Counted from the first letter of the stretch, positions 45,368 through 54,480 are shown. The stretch: DNA of 64,000 nucleotides from Dendrosporobacter quercicolus (GCF_900104455.1 NZ_FNHB01000002.1:372001-436000); one strand, 5' to 3'. Made by a program: numbers and translations. The notes: a model not told the origin generated them from the sequence alone.

Positions 45368-46087
45368 ATGCCTGGCAACCTTAGGCCGATTATTTTTTTG
45401 CGTAAAAAGATTCAGGAACTCTTAGCTCCCGGATGGGTGAAGCCAAAACCGGTTTATCTGGCTTGTGGTTTATTAATCATCGCCGGGACGTTATTATCTT
45501 CGGTGGTTATCAGCTTACAGCAAACGGCTGTCGAGCAGCCCGCCGGGTATGCGGACGGCTTAGAGCAGCCGGGAGCGGAAAGCCTTGCCAGTCCGATTGC
45601 CGACCCTGCGGCGGCCGGGACTGATTCGATAAGACCGCCAGTTGAGTCAACAGCGCAGGCCGACCGGCGGCAACAGCCAGTGCCTGCCGCAGCTAAACCC
45701 CGGAAACCCCAATGGCCGGTCAAGGGGGAGATCAGCCGCGAATTTGGCTGGCAGCTTCATCCGGTCTTTCATGACTGGCGTTATCATCCCGGACTGGATA
45801 TCAGCGCCGCTGACGGTACCTTTGTCCAGGCCATGCTCGGCGGGCGTATTGCCGATATTTACACCGACAATAAAACCGGGCTGACCATCGTGATTGCCAG
45901 CGGGGAATATACCATCAGCTACGGATCGCTGGATACAATGAATGTTAGCTTAAAAAAAGGCAGTTACGTCAATCAGGGTGACCAGCTTGGCACTGTGGGG
46001 GCCTGCGCTGCAGAACCATACACTCATCTGCACCTTACGGTTAAAGCGGATGAGCAATATATCGATCCCCGGAATTTACTGAAATAA
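45368..46087 (+). CDS. spoIIQ: SpoIIQ-like M23 family protein
   Basis: Forespore membrane protein that forms the channel to the mother cell with SpoIIIAH, or a related M23 peptidase. 239 residues: a helix at about residues 30-48, a Pro/Ala linker, then an M23/LytM domain. The zinc ligands appear intact: HPGLD (H and D) and HLHL near the C-terminus. Bacillus SpoIIQ has lost the first His, clostridial SpoIIQ keeps it. ATG 45368 is chosen because gaggtgat lies at the right distance; GTG 45359 and ATG 45362 lie inside that site. Position after spoIID supports the name. Confidence 0.85.
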   Translation: MPGNLRPIIFLRKKIQELLAPGWVKPKPVYLACGLLIIAGTLLSSVVISLQQTAVEQPAGYADGLEQPGAESLASPIADPAAAGTDSIRPPVESTAQADRRQQPVPAAAKPRKPQWPVKGEISREFGWQLHPVFHDWRYHPGLDISAADGTFVQAMLGGRIADIYTDNKTGLTIVIASGEYTISYGSLDTMNVSLKKGSYVNQGDQLGTVGACAAEPYTHLHLTVKADEQYIDPRNLLK

Positions 46088-46095
46088 TTCCTCTC

Positions 46096-46120
46096 AAGTG
46101 AGCCGCGGCTCACTTTTTTT
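46096..46120 (+). terminator. Intrinsic terminator after spoIIQ
   Basis: Stem aagtgagccg/cggctcactt (46096-46115) continuing into a T run of seven. Confidence 0.9.
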
Positions 46121-46176
46121 ATGCGCCTGGTACCTGATAGGGTACTAGTACTAGCATTTTGATTAGAGAATTTTGG

Positions 46177-46205
46177 TTGATTTTTACATCAATCTGTAAT
46201 ATACT
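46177..46205 (+). promoter_or_regulatory. Promoter of the MacAB-like operon
   Basis: TTGATT (46177-46182), 17 nt, TATACT (46200-46205). About 10 nt downstream is a dyad tgacaagcg/cgtttgtca (46214-46249, one G-U pair) that could bind a regulator. The leader to the ATG is about 140 nt. Confidence 0.68.
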
Positions 46206-46354
46206 ATGCAATTGACAAGCGGGGAAATTATTCGCGTTTCGTTTGTCAGGGAGCAACGGGAGAATGTTGCTGCCTTTCATTTTGAGCAAAGCGGCAGCTG
46301 ATTAAGGCCTTTGCCGGATTGTTGAGCCAGGAGTAAGCGATGGGGGATTGATGA

Positions 46355-47545
46355 ATGACTTTTGATGTTAAAACAGTATTGCGATATAAACGGACCGTAC
46401 TGGGGCTGGCAGTCGTTTTGGCTGGTATCGGCTATGTTCTGACAACGGGAAGCGGCGGGGAGGAAATACACTATAAAACGGCGGAAGCCCACCGCGGCAG
46501 TATCCGTTCCGTCATCCAGGCGACCGGGTCGCTGGATGCTGTCGAGACAGTTGATGTGGGAACACAAATCTCCGGTACGGTTACAAAAATTTACATTGAT
46601 TATAACAGCAGTGTAAAACAGGGTCAACTGATTGCGGAAATTGACTCAGCCACGCACGAAACCGAGGTGGAGCAGGCTGAGGCCAATCTGCTTGCCGCTA
46701 AAGCTGATTTGATGAACTATCGGGCACTGCTGGCCAAAGCCGGTAAAGATCTTGAACGGACGAGAAAACTGGCGGCTCAGGAGATGATTGCAAAAACCGA
46801 AGTCGATCTGGACGAAAGCATTTATCTTACCGCCCAAGCGCAGGTAGCGTCTGCCCAAGCGCGGATAAAGCAATCGGAGGCTGCACTGGCGCGGGCCAAG
46901 ATTAATCTGGGGTATACCAGGATTTATTCGCCGGTTGACGGTGTTGTTGTTGCTAAGCTGGTCGAGCAGGGACAAACTGTTGCGGCAAGCTACGCAACGC
47001 CCAGCATTGCAAAAATTGCCAGAGATTTAAAGCAGATGAGGGTTGAAGTCAATGTGGACGAAGCGGATATCGGCGGGATTAAGCAGGGGCAGAAGGCGGA
47101 ATTTACCGTTGATGCGTACACAAATGAAAAGTTCTTTGGCGAGGTAACGCAGATTCGTCTTGCCCCTGAAACGAAGGACAATGTGGTCAGCTATGCGGTG
47201 ATTGTCACCGTAGCCAATGACGAAGGGATATTGCTTCCCGGTATGACGGCCAACGTATCTTTGATTGTTCAGCAAAAAGAAAACATCCTGATGGTGCCGA
47301 ACGCCGCATTCCGGTTTAAACCGGTTGATCTTAATGCGGCGGCTCCAGTTGACCAGCGCTCTTTCGGGCAGCCTACGGTGGCGGCAGTGTCTGGGCCTGC
47401 GCTCTATACGCTGGAAAAGAAGGATATTGTGAAGAAAGAAGTGGAGAGAGGGATTACCGATGGCCAGTATACGGAAATTCTGTCAGGCCTGAGTGAGGGC
47501 GAAGCGGTGATTACAGGCATTCTTGTGGAAAAAGAAGGTAAGTAA
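46355..47545 (+). CDS. MacA-like periplasmic adaptor (HlyD/RND-type membrane fusion protein)
   Basis: A 396-residue adaptor joining an inner-membrane exporter to an outer-membrane channel. One N-terminal helix (about 14-31), a first lipoyl half (VDVGTQISGTVTKIYIDYNSSVKQGQLIAEID, given in part), a coiled-coil hairpin (about 95-185), a second lipoyl half (YSPVDGVVVAKLVEQGQTV) and beta-barrel domains. This is the MacA order. MacB-type ATPase and permease genes follow. In this diderm it could dock on a TolC such as the one at 62819. Confidence 0.9.
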   Translation: MTFDVKTVLRYKRTVLGLAVVLAGIGYVLTTGSGGEEIHYKTAEAHRGSIRSVIQATGSLDAVETVDVGTQISGTVTKIYIDYNSSVKQGQLIAEIDSATHETEVEQAEANLLAAKADLMNYRALLAKAGKDLERTRKLAAQEMIAKTEVDLDESIYLTAQAQVASAQARIKQSEAALARAKINLGYTRIYSPVDGVVVAKLVEQGQTVAASYATPSIAKIARDLKQMRVEVNVDEADIGGIKQGQKAEFTVDAYTNEKFFGEVTQIRLAPETKDNVVSYAVIVTVANDEGILLPGMTANVSLIVQQKENILMVPNAAFRFKPVDLNAAAPVDQRSFGQPTVAAVSGPALYTLEKKDIVKKEVERGITDGQYTEILSGLSEGEAVITGILVEKEGK

Positions 47546-47546
47546 T

Positions 47547-48239
47547 ATGTCATTAGTTGTGCTGAAAGATATCCGCAAGAGCTTTAAGCTGGATGAGGAA
47601 GAGGTGGAAATTCTTCACGGCATTAACCTGTCTGTTGCCAAAGGCGAGTTCCTGGCGATGATGGGTCCTTCAGGCTCAGGAAAGTCCACAACGATGAATT
47701 TGCTGGGGTGTCTCGATAAACCGAGTTCGGGGGAGTACTGGCTTGATGGACAAGACACAGCCAGCCTCGCTCCCGAGGCGCTGGCCGGAATCCGCAATCG
47801 GAAAATCGGCTTTGTGTTTCAGGGCTTCAACCTGCTGCCTAAGACCAGCGCGCTGGAGAACGTGGAACTGCCGCTCTTATATGCGGGCGTACCGCAAAAG
47901 GAACGGCGCGAAAGAGCGATTGAAGCGCTTGCCCTGATGGGGTTGTCAAACCGGTTGTATCATGAGCCGGCGCAGTTGTCGGGCGGTCAGCAGCAGCGGG
48001 TAGCGATTGCCCGCGGCATTGTGAATAAAGCTCCGCTGCTGATGGCTGATGAACCGACGGGAAATCTGGATTCCAAGACCAGCGACGAAATTATGAATTT
48101 ATTTGTCAAATTAAACCGGGAAATGGGCATCACCATTATTTTGGTTACCCATGAACTGGATGTGGCGGCCTATGCAAACCGGCTTGTTCATTTTAGGGAT
48201 GGCAGAATTATGAATGATGAAAGGTCAAACCAGCCATGA
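47547..48239 (+). CDS. MacB-type ABC ATPase
   Basis: A 230-residue ATPase: Walker [10 protein letters not shown] (40-48), Q loop FVFQGFNLL, signature LSGGQ, Walker B LLMADEPTGNLD and VTHELDVAAYA. Starts one nucleotide after the adaptor stop, at the ATG 47547 (aaggtaag upstream). In E. coli MacB the ATPase and permease are one chain; here they are separate, as in many Firmicutes. Its end overlaps the permease start by 4 nt (ATGA). Confidence 0.92.
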   Translation: MSLVVLKDIRKSFKLDEEEVEILHGINLSVAKGEFLAMMGPSGSGKSTTMNLLGCLDKPSSGEYWLDGQDTASLAPEALAGIRNRKIGFVFQGFNLLPKTSALENVELPLLYAGVPQKERRERAIEALALMGLSNRLYHEPAQLSGGQQQRVAIARGIVNKAPLLMADEPTGNLDSKTSDEIMNLFVKLNREMGITIILVTHELDVAAYANRLVHFRDGRIMNDERSNQP

Positions 48240-49453
48240 TTTCTACACTGGAGATAGTCAGAACCGCTATACGGGCCCTGTATAGAAACAAGCTGAGGTC
48301 TATGCTGACGGCGCTCGGCATCATCATCGGCGTAGCGGCCGTGATTGCGGCATTTGCCGTCGGGCAGGGCGCGAATAAAAGCATTGATGAGCAGATTGCG
48401 TCATTTGGCAGTAATTTTATTATTGTATTTCCTGATCGTTCGGCCATGTCTTCCCGAGGCAACACCCGTCATCTTACCTTGGCCGATGCGGATGCGATAG
48501 AGCGTGAAGTATCGGGCATTGAAGCGGTCGCTCCTGTGATTGAGACCACTGTTACGCTGATTTATGGCAACGCCAACTGGAGCACCCGCCTGACCGGCAG
48601 CAGTTCGGCCTATGCCACTGTGCAGGACAGGACAATTGCCAAGGGCCGGAACTTAAATGACAGTGATGTGCGGCAGGCGGCCAAAGTGGTGATGATTGGG
48701 CAGACGGTTGCTGATAAGATCTTCTTTAATGAAGATCCGCTGGGCAAAATGATCCGGATTAATCGAGTGCCGTTTACGGTTGCCGGGGTGTTCGACGCCA
48801 AGGGGCAAAGCAACATGGGCGAGGACCGGGACGATTTCGTCCTGGTTCCGGTAACTGCCGCCCAAAGCCGTCTTGTTCGCTGGAACACGCCGGGACGGAT
48901 CCACATGATTTTTATCAAAGGCCTTTCCATGAATTCACTCCAGTTTATCCAGAACGAGACCGAGTCCCTGTTGCGCGAACGGCATAGAATTAAAGCCGGG
49001 GAAACCGATGATTTTGCGGTAAGAAATATCAGTCAGTTTCTGGAGGCGCGGCGTAAGACAACGGCCATCATGTCGATGCTGCTTGGCTCAATCGCGTTTA
49101 TATCCCTCGTGGTGGGCGGTATCGGCATTATGAATATCATGCTGGTATCTGTATCGGAGCGTACCCGGGAGATCGGAATACGGATGGCTGTCGGCGCTCA
49201 GGCGAGAGACATCCGGCTGCAGTTTTTGCTGGAGGCGACGGTCTTGTCCATGCTTGGCGGCTTGCTCGGAATTATCCTGGGCGTATTTTCCGGCTATATG
49301 CTGGCCTCCTTTACCGAAGCTCCGCCGGTATTTACCGCTGCCTCCATTCTGCTGGCCTTCGTCTTCTCGGCGGCCGTCGGAATCGGGTTTGGCTACTATC
49401 CCGCCCATAAGGCATCTTGCTTGCATCCGATTGATGCGCTGAAATATGAGTAA
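48236..49453 (+). CDS. MacB-type ABC permease
   Basis: A 405-residue inner-membrane permease with a first helix (about 22-44), a periplasmic MacB core domain (45-275) and three C-terminal helices. Motifs: KLRSMLTALGIIIGVAAVIA, GIGIMNIMLVSVSERTREIG and KASCLHPIDALKYE at the end. With the adaptor and ATPase it makes a tripartite MacAB-type efflux pump for peptides, lipids or antibiotics. The cassette separates spoIIQ from spoIIID. Confidence 0.92.
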   Translation: MISTLEIVRTAIRALYRNKLRSMLTALGIIIGVAAVIAAFAVGQGANKSIDEQIASFGSNFIIVFPDRSAMSSRGNTRHLTLADADAIEREVSGIEAVAPVIETTVTLIYGNANWSTRLTGSSSAYATVQDRTIAKGRNLNDSDVRQAAKVVMIGQTVADKIFFNEDPLGKMIRINRVPFTVAGVFDAKGQSNMGEDRDDFVLVPVTAAQSRLVRWNTPGRIHMIFIKGLSMNSLQFIQNETESLLRERHRIKAGETDDFAVRNISQFLEARRKTTAIMSMLLGSIAFISLVVGGIGIMNIMLVSVSERTREIGIRMAVGAQARDIRLQFLLEATVLSMLGGLLGIILGVFSGYMLASFTEAPPVFTAASILLAFVFSAAVGIGFGYYPAHKASCLHPIDALKYE

Positions 49454-49498
49454 GCAGCTGAGCCGCGAACAGGCCGGTAAAAACATATAAAATTGGCG

Positions 49499-49533
49499 GC
49501 AGGGCCGGTCAGTTTATCGCTGAACGGCCCTGC
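49499..49533 (+). terminator. Terminator of the MacAB-like operon
   Basis: Long imperfect stem gcagggccggtcag/ctgaacggccctgc around tttatcg (49499-49533), followed by tttcatt. The T tract is weak. Confidence 0.65.
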
Positions 49534-49679
49534 TTTCATTGTCTAAAGGGAGCATAACGCCATTGCCGCCTGCCCGTACACTGAAGTTCCACTGCTTTTG
49601 CCAGACAATCTAAATGGTATGCTTTCTCTGTTGTCCGCATATACATGTTAGCAAACGGGGGCGAGGGGGAAGCAAAAAA

Positions 49680-49943
49680 ATGAAAGATTATATCCGCAAA
49701 AGGGTATTGGACATTTGCAATCATATTTTAGAAAGCAAGGACACCGTACGGCAGGCGGCTGCAGTTTTCGGCGTTAGTAAAAGCACCGTACACAAAGACA
49801 TGATTGAGCGGCTGCCGCTGATAAATAAACGTTTGGCAACAAAGGTTAGGACGGTACTGGAGCAAAACAAAGCTGAACGCCATATCCGGGGCGGGGAGGC
49901 CACGCGGAAAAAATACAAAGAGCCAAAAGAAAATGATGAATAA
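49680..49943 (+). CDS. spoIIID: Sporulation transcriptional regulator SpoIIID
   Basis: Mother-cell DNA-binding protein, 87 residues, the usual length. MKDYIRKRVLDICNHIL leads to the helix-turn-helix TVRQAAAVFGVSKSTVHKDMIERLP, then a basic tail. ATG 49680 has gcgaggggga upstream. It should switch sigma-E genes on and off in sporulating mother cells. It lies before mbl, as in Bacillus. No sure sigma-E promoter was seen upstream. Confidence 0.96.
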   Translation: MKDYIRKRVLDICNHILESKDTVRQAAAVFGVSKSTVHKDMIERLPLINKRLATKVRTVLEQNKAERHIRGGEATRKKYKEPKENDE

Positions 49944-50059
49944 TAAAGGATTTTATTGTAAAATGTAGAATCTTTACTCCAAATATTGTTATGGGCTTTT
50001 GCAAAGAAGTTTAACGTTATGAGTGAGCTGCATAGGATTTGGGGACTTACCCGAAAAAG

Positions 50060-50078
50060 CGGCGACAGCCGTTTTTTT
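50060..50078 (+). terminator. Small terminator-like hairpin between spoIIID and mbl
   Basis: cggc-gaca-gccg followed by seven T and preceded by five A (50054-50058), which can extend the stem by A-T pairs. It would end spoIIID transcripts and lies 55 nt before mbl. Confidence 0.6.
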
Positions 50079-50133
50079 AGGGTTGAAAAATGGGACAATC
50101 AGGGCAGGGGAAGTTGGGGAGAGGGGATTCTGG

Positions 50134-51162
50134 ATGTTTGGGATGTCAATGGATATCGGGGTGGATTTAGGTACCGCCAATGTTCTGGTCTATATAAAAG
50201 GTAAGGGGATTGTGCTGAGTGAGCCGTCGGTTGTGGCCATTGACCGGGATACCAACCGGGTACTGGCAATCGGCGAGGAAGCGCGCCGGATGCTGGGACG
50301 TACGCCTGGCAATATTATTGCCATCAGACCGCTAAGGGAAGGCGTAATTGCCGATTACGACACAACGGAAAGCATGCTGCGCCACTTTATTGAAAAGGTG
50401 GCCGGCAAGAGTTTCTTTTTTAAGCCGCGGATTATGATTTGCATACCGTCAGGCGTGACTACCGTGGAGAAAAGAGCGGTACTGGAAGCGGCGGTTCAGG
50501 CCGGCGCCAGAAAAACTTATCTGATCGAGGAACCTCTGGCCGCGGCATTGGGCGCCGGCTTGGAAATTTCCGAGCCCTGCGGCGCAATGGTTGTTGATAT
50601 TGGCGGCGGCACCACTGATGTGGCGGTGCTCAGTCTGGGCGGCATCGTTGTCAGCGAGTCACTGAGAATTGGCGGCGACAAATTTGATGAAGCTCTGGTC
50701 CGGTTTGTGAAAAAGGAATACAATATGATGATTGGTGAGCGGACGGCTGAGGAAATTAAAGTGAAAATCGGCACGGCCTATCCGAACGGCCGTGACGAAA
50801 AGCTGGAAATCCGCGGCCGCGATTTGTTATCCGGTTTGCCGAAAACTGTTCGAATTACTTCAGCTGAAACAAGAGAAGCCTTGCATGAGACGGTGTCGCT
50901 GATCGTGCATTGCGTTAAAGCGGTGTTGGAAAACACACCGCCTGAATTGTCGTCCGACATTATGGATCGCGGCATTGTTATGACCGGCGGCGGTTCCCTG
51001 CTGCATGGCCTGGACCGGCTGATTAAGGAAGAGACCGGCATTCCCACCTATCTGGCGGACGATCCGCTTTCCTGTGTGGCTTTAGGAACGGGAAAAGCCC
51101 TGGATTCCCTGGAAAATATTGAGGACAGCCTGACAACCTTGAAAAAAAGCAGCATTGCCTGA
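50134..51162 (+). CDS. mbl: MreB/Mbl-family rod-shape actin homologue
   Basis: Actin-like protein of 342 residues guiding cell-wall synthesis along the cylinder. Start MFGMSMDIGVDLGTANVLVY at ATG 50134 with gagaggggatt upstream; the frame is open further but lacks a site. Phosphate and adenosine motifs are present: DIGVDLGTAN, PSGVTTVEKRAVLEAA, MVVDIGGGTTDVAV and VMTGGGSLLHGLD. The position spoIIID-mbl-flgF/G matches Bacillus, which supports Mbl rather than MreB. Confidence 0.94.
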   Translation: MFGMSMDIGVDLGTANVLVYIKGKGIVLSEPSVVAIDRDTNRVLAIGEEARRMLGRTPGNIIAIRPLREGVIADYDTTESMLRHFIEKVAGKSFFFKPRIMICIPSGVTTVEKRAVLEAAVQAGARKTYLIEEPLAAALGAGLEISEPCGAMVVDIGGGTTDVAVLSLGGIVVSESLRIGGDKFDEALVRFVKKEYNMMIGERTAEEIKVKIGTAYPNGRDEKLEIRGRDLLSGLPKTVRITSAETREALHETVSLIVHCVKAVLENTPPELSSDIMDRGIVMTGGGSLLHGLDRLIKEETGIPTYLADDPLSCVALGTGKALDSLENIEDSLTTLKKSSIA

Positions 51163-51210
51163 GCCTCACGGGGCAGGGCTGCAACGACTATAATTTTTAG
51201 GAGGCCTACT

Positions 51211-51954
51211 ATGATTCGTGGACTGTATACCGGAGCTTCCGGCATGATCGCCGAAACCATCCGGACGGATGCTACCGCCAATAATCTGGCAAATGTCAAT
51301 ACTGCGGGTTATAAAAAGGATGTGGCGGTCAACACCGAATTTGGCGAAATGCTGCTGTACCGGGTCAACGACGGCAACAACACCCAGGCTGTCGGCAGCC
51401 TGGGACGGGGCACGCAGATTGATGAAATCGCCACAATCCAGGCGCAGGGTGTAACCCGCCAGACTGGCAATGACTTTGATCTGGCGATTGAGGGGCCGGG
51501 TTTTTTTGCTGTTGAAACTCCGGCCGGAGTCCGTTATACGCGCAACGGCACTTTTGCCAAAAACGTTGTTGGCGATCTCGTTACCCAGGACGGCAACCGG
51601 GTTCTGGGGCAGAACGGGCCTGTCCGGATTAACGGCAATACAATGACAGTGACCGAAACCGGCCAGATTCTGGTTGATGACCTGCCGGCCGATCAGCTGC
51701 AGCTCGTGGGCTTTGCCGACGAACAGCAACTGACCAAGGAAGGTTCAAGCCTGTATGCCGCTGCGCCTGACCTTCAGCCACAGCCTGCGGCCGGGCGGGT
51801 ATTGCAGGGGCACATAGAAGGTGCCAATGTAAACGTGGTAGCTGAAATGGTAAATTTGATCAACAGTTACCGGACTTATGAGGCCAATGCCAAGACGGTG
51901 CAGTCTCAGGATCAAATTTTGGACAAAGCGGTTAACGAGGTTGGCAGGGTTTAG
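51211..51954 (+). CDS. flgF: Flagellar rod protein FlgF (FlhO-type)
   Basis: A 247-residue axial flagellar protein exported by the flagellar type III system. N-terminal heptad region MIRGLYTGASGMIAE with [14 protein letters not shown], the rod/hook signature, and a C-terminal NVVAEMVNLINSYRTYEANAKTVQSQDQ. The first of two paralogous rod genes after mbl, like flhO in Bacillus. Starts with aggaggcc upstream. Confidence 0.92.
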   Translation: MIRGLYTGASGMIAETIRTDATANNLANVNTAGYKKDVAVNTEFGEMLLYRVNDGNNTQAVGSLGRGTQIDEIATIQAQGVTRQTGNDFDLAIEGPGFFAVETPAGVRYTRNGTFAKNVVGDLVTQDGNRVLGQNGPVRINGNTMTVTETGQILVDDLPADQLQLVGFADEQQLTKEGSSLYAAAPDLQPQPAAGRVLQGHIEGANVNVVAEMVNLINSYRTYEANAKTVQSQDQILDKAVNEVGRV

Positions 51955-52091
51955 AAAAACCGCTAAAAATTAACTTAATATTTTTCGCTTTTTGTACGAT
52001 GTATAGATAGAAGGCTGGACCGCTCAGGAGGCCTTAAACTGTTGAATGACGGAAACAGTTGAATACCATAAATTCGGGAGGTACTAAATTT

Positions 52092-52877
52092 ATGATGCGC
52101 TCACTCTGGACAGCGGCGTCAGGCATGACAGCTCAGCAGTCTAATCTTGATGTGGTTTCCAATAATCTGGCAAACGTGAATACTACCGGCTTCAAAAAAA
52201 GCCGTTCTGATTTTCAGGACTTAATGTATCAGACCATACGGCAGGCCGGCACGACCACCGGTCCTGACAACCAATTGCCGACAGGCGTTCAGATCGGTCA
52301 TGGCACCCGGCTTGTGGCGACGCAAAAGATCTATACCCAGGGCAGTTTCCAAAGCACCGGCAATTCTTATGATATTGCGATAGAAGGCGACGGTTTCTTT
52401 CAAATTGCCATGCCGGACGGCACGATTGCTTATACCAGGGACGGTTCCTTTAAAAAAGATGAGAACGGACGGCTTGTCACTTCGGAAGGTTATGCGCTGG
52501 ATCCTGAGATTGCCGTTCCCGAAGAAGCGCTGGATCTTACCATATCGGCTGAAGGTGTGGTGTCGGTAAGCCTGCCCGGCCAGGATCCTGAGGAAATCGG
52601 CCAGATTGAGCTGGCCCGCTTTATTAACCCGGCCGGTTTGGAGAATATCGGCCGGAACCTGGTCAGGGAAACCGCGGCTTCCGGTGCGCCGGTGGTTGTT
52701 AATCCGGGAACTGACGGCGCAGGGACGCTCGTGCAGAAATATCTGGAAATGTCCAATGTTCAGGTTGTTGAAGAGATGGTCAATATGATTGTGGCGCAAA
52801 GAGCTTATGAGACCAATTCCAAAGCGATTACCACTTCGGATGACATGCTGAGTCAGGCCAATAATTTAAAACGCTAG
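52092..52877 (+). CDS. flgG: Flagellar distal rod protein FlgG
   Basis: A 261-residue rod protein, the usual FlgG length. [36 protein letters not shown] (given in part; residues 1-36) and the C-terminal [23 protein letters not shown] are classic FlgG. Start at ATG 52092 with gggaggt 9 nt upstream; the ATG at 52095 is an alternative. In a diderm the distal rod passes through the P- and L-rings encoded downstream. Confidence 0.94.
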   Translation: MMRSLWTAASGMTAQQSNLDVVSNNLANVNTTGFKKSRSDFQDLMYQTIRQAGTTTGPDNQLPTGVQIGHGTRLVATQKIYTQGSFQSTGNSYDIAIEGDGFFQIAMPDGTIAYTRDGSFKKDENGRLVTSEGYALDPEIAVPEEALDLTISAEGVVSVSLPGQDPEEIGQIELARFINPAGLENIGRNLVRETAASGAPVVVNPGTDGAGTLVQKYLEMSNVQVVEEMVNMIVAQRAYETNSKAITTSDDMLSQANNLKR

Positions 52878-52885
52878 GCGGAGCT

Positions 52886-53866
52886 ATGGTTAAAAAAGCA
52901 CTGTTTTGTTGTTTTTTACTGCTGTGTTTATACCTATTCCCGATGGCGGCGCAGGCCGGGGCGATTACCGTAACGGTTGCCGAGGAAGCCGTCGTACGGG
53001 GGCCGCTGATTACTCTGGGCGAGCTTGCTGAAATCTCCGGAGCCGATTCGGATAAAGTGCTGCGTATGGCGCAGCTTACTCTGGGCAGCGCCCCGCCGCC
53101 CGGCGGCAGCTTAGTGCTGACCGATAAACTATTAACAATGCGCCTGGCTTCGGCCGACGCCAGGTACGGCGATATTGTCTGGCAGGTTCCGGCGAAAATC
53201 AAGGTGACTACCGGGTCGCAGAAGCTTAGCGGCGCCATGCTGACAGCAGCTGCGATAGAGGCGATTAAAGACAAGATCGGCCAGTCCCTCAATGAGGCGG
53301 ATTTATCGATTGTCCTGGCGGTTCCGGCCCCGGATCTCACGCTGCCGCAGGGCGACGTCTTTCTGACGGTGGATCTGCCTTATGGGGTTCGTTACACTAC
53401 GCCGACGGTGGCCAGGATCAATATTATGCTTGATCATCAGTTGTACAACCGGCGGAACGTCAGTTTTGACGTTAAGTACTTTCAGTCGGTGGTGGTAGCG
53501 GACAAGCTGATTGACAAGAATCAGATCCTGCTGCCGCAGGATTTACGTTATGAACGGATGGATACCAGTAAATTGTCCCCCGGCTACTTTACCGATATCG
53601 GCAGGGTTGCGGGCTTAATGGTCCGGCGTTCTTTGACGCCGGGGGCCATAGTAAACAACCGCAGTCTGGAAAAGCCGGTATTGGTGAAACGCGGCAATCA
53701 TGTGACGATTTTGGCCCGGGTGGGCGGGATTGAAGTCCAGACCGCCGGACAGGCGATGCAGGATGGCGGCGCCGGCGATATGATCCGCGTTCAGAATTTT
53801 GTATCAAAAAAAATTCTTTCCGCCAGAGTGCTGGATGCAATAACCGTCCAGGTGGATAATATATAA
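52886..53866 (+). CDS. flgA: FlgA, flagellar P-ring assembly chaperone
   Basis: Periplasmic protein of 326 residues with a signal peptide (to about residue 24, AAQA) and a SAF domain near the C-terminus: VVVADKLIDKNQILLPQDLRYE (given in part), then the GLMVRRSLTPGAIVNNRSLEKP and VKRGNHVTILAR segment. It helps FlgI polymerise around the rod. Starts 8 nt after flgG. Longer than E. coli FlgA (about 220 residues) because of an extra N-terminal domain. Confidence 0.9.
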   Translation: MVKKALFCCFLLLCLYLFPMAAQAGAITVTVAEEAVVRGPLITLGELAEISGADSDKVLRMAQLTLGSAPPPGGSLVLTDKLLTMRLASADARYGDIVWQVPAKIKVTTGSQKLSGAMLTAAAIEAIKDKIGQSLNEADLSIVLAVPAPDLTLPQGDVFLTVDLPYGVRYTTPTVARINIMLDHQLYNRRNVSFDVKYFQSVVVADKLIDKNQILLPQDLRYERMDTSKLSPGYFTDIGRVAGLMVRRSLTPGAIVNNRSLEKPVLVKRGNHVTILARVGGIEVQTAGQAMQDGGAGDMIRVQNFVSKKILSARVLDAITVQVDNI

Positions 53867-53883
53867 CGGAGAGTGATGCCAAA

Positions 53884-54480
53884 ATGAATCAGTTGGGAAA
53901 AACCGCACTGGCCGTCATGCTGGTGCTGCTGATGATGGCCGGACCGGTTTCCGGTGCACTGGCCGCTTCCCTTTGGACCGATACTGCAGCGACCGCCGGC
54001 TTGTTCAGTGATATTAAAGCCAAGGGGGTTGGCGATTCGCTGACCATTATTATCAATGAAACTTCCAATGCCAGCCGCACCGGCAACGCCAGCAACAATA
54101 AATCGGCGAATGTGGGGGCCGACGCCGGCGTGGGAATTTTTAAATTCCTGGCTGAGGCCAGCGCCGGCAGCAGTGACAGTTTTAAAGCGCAGGGGTCAAT
54201 TAACAATACGAATAAAGTAACCGGCAGAATTACGGTTCAGGTTACTGAGGTCAAGCCAAACGGCGATCTGATTGTTTCCGGCACGCAAAGCATCAAGCAG
54301 AATGGTGAAGAACAGAAAATTACGATAACCGGCAGTGTCCGTCCGTATGATATTATGTCCGACAATACGGTGTTATCCAATTATGTGGCTGATGCGCAGC
54401 TCAGAATTGACGGTAAAGGACCGCTTGCCAATAAACAACGTCAGGGTATTCTGACCCAAATATTCAATTTCTTGTTTTAG
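53884..54480 (+). CDS. flgH: Flagellar L-ring protein FlgH
   Basis: Outer-membrane ring subunit of 198 residues; its presence shows an outer membrane. Features: SLWTDTAATAGLFSDIKAKGVGDSLTIIINE, then VQVTEVKPNGDLIVSGTQSI and GSVRPYDIMSDNTVLSNYVADAQLRIDGKGPLANKQRQG (given in part), typical FlgH. The signal peptide ends ALAAS and contains no Cys, so the usual FlgH lipid anchor appears to be missing. Its stop touches the region of the flgI ribosome site. Confidence 0.93.
   Translation: MNQLGKTALAVMLVLLMMAGPVSGALAASLWTDTAATAGLFSDIKAKGVGDSLTIIINETSNASRTGNASNNKSANVGADAGVGIFKFLAEASAGSSDSFKAQGSINNTNKVTGRITVQVTEVKPNGDLIVSGTQSIKQNGEEQKITITGSVRPYDIMSDNTVLSNYVADAQLRIDGKGPLANKQRQGILTQIFNFLF

Noticed and set aside
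49625-49660. Sigma-E-type promoter before spoIIID (catatacat near 49638)
   Set aside because: A -10-like stretch exists but no matching -35 at the right distance, so it was not listed.
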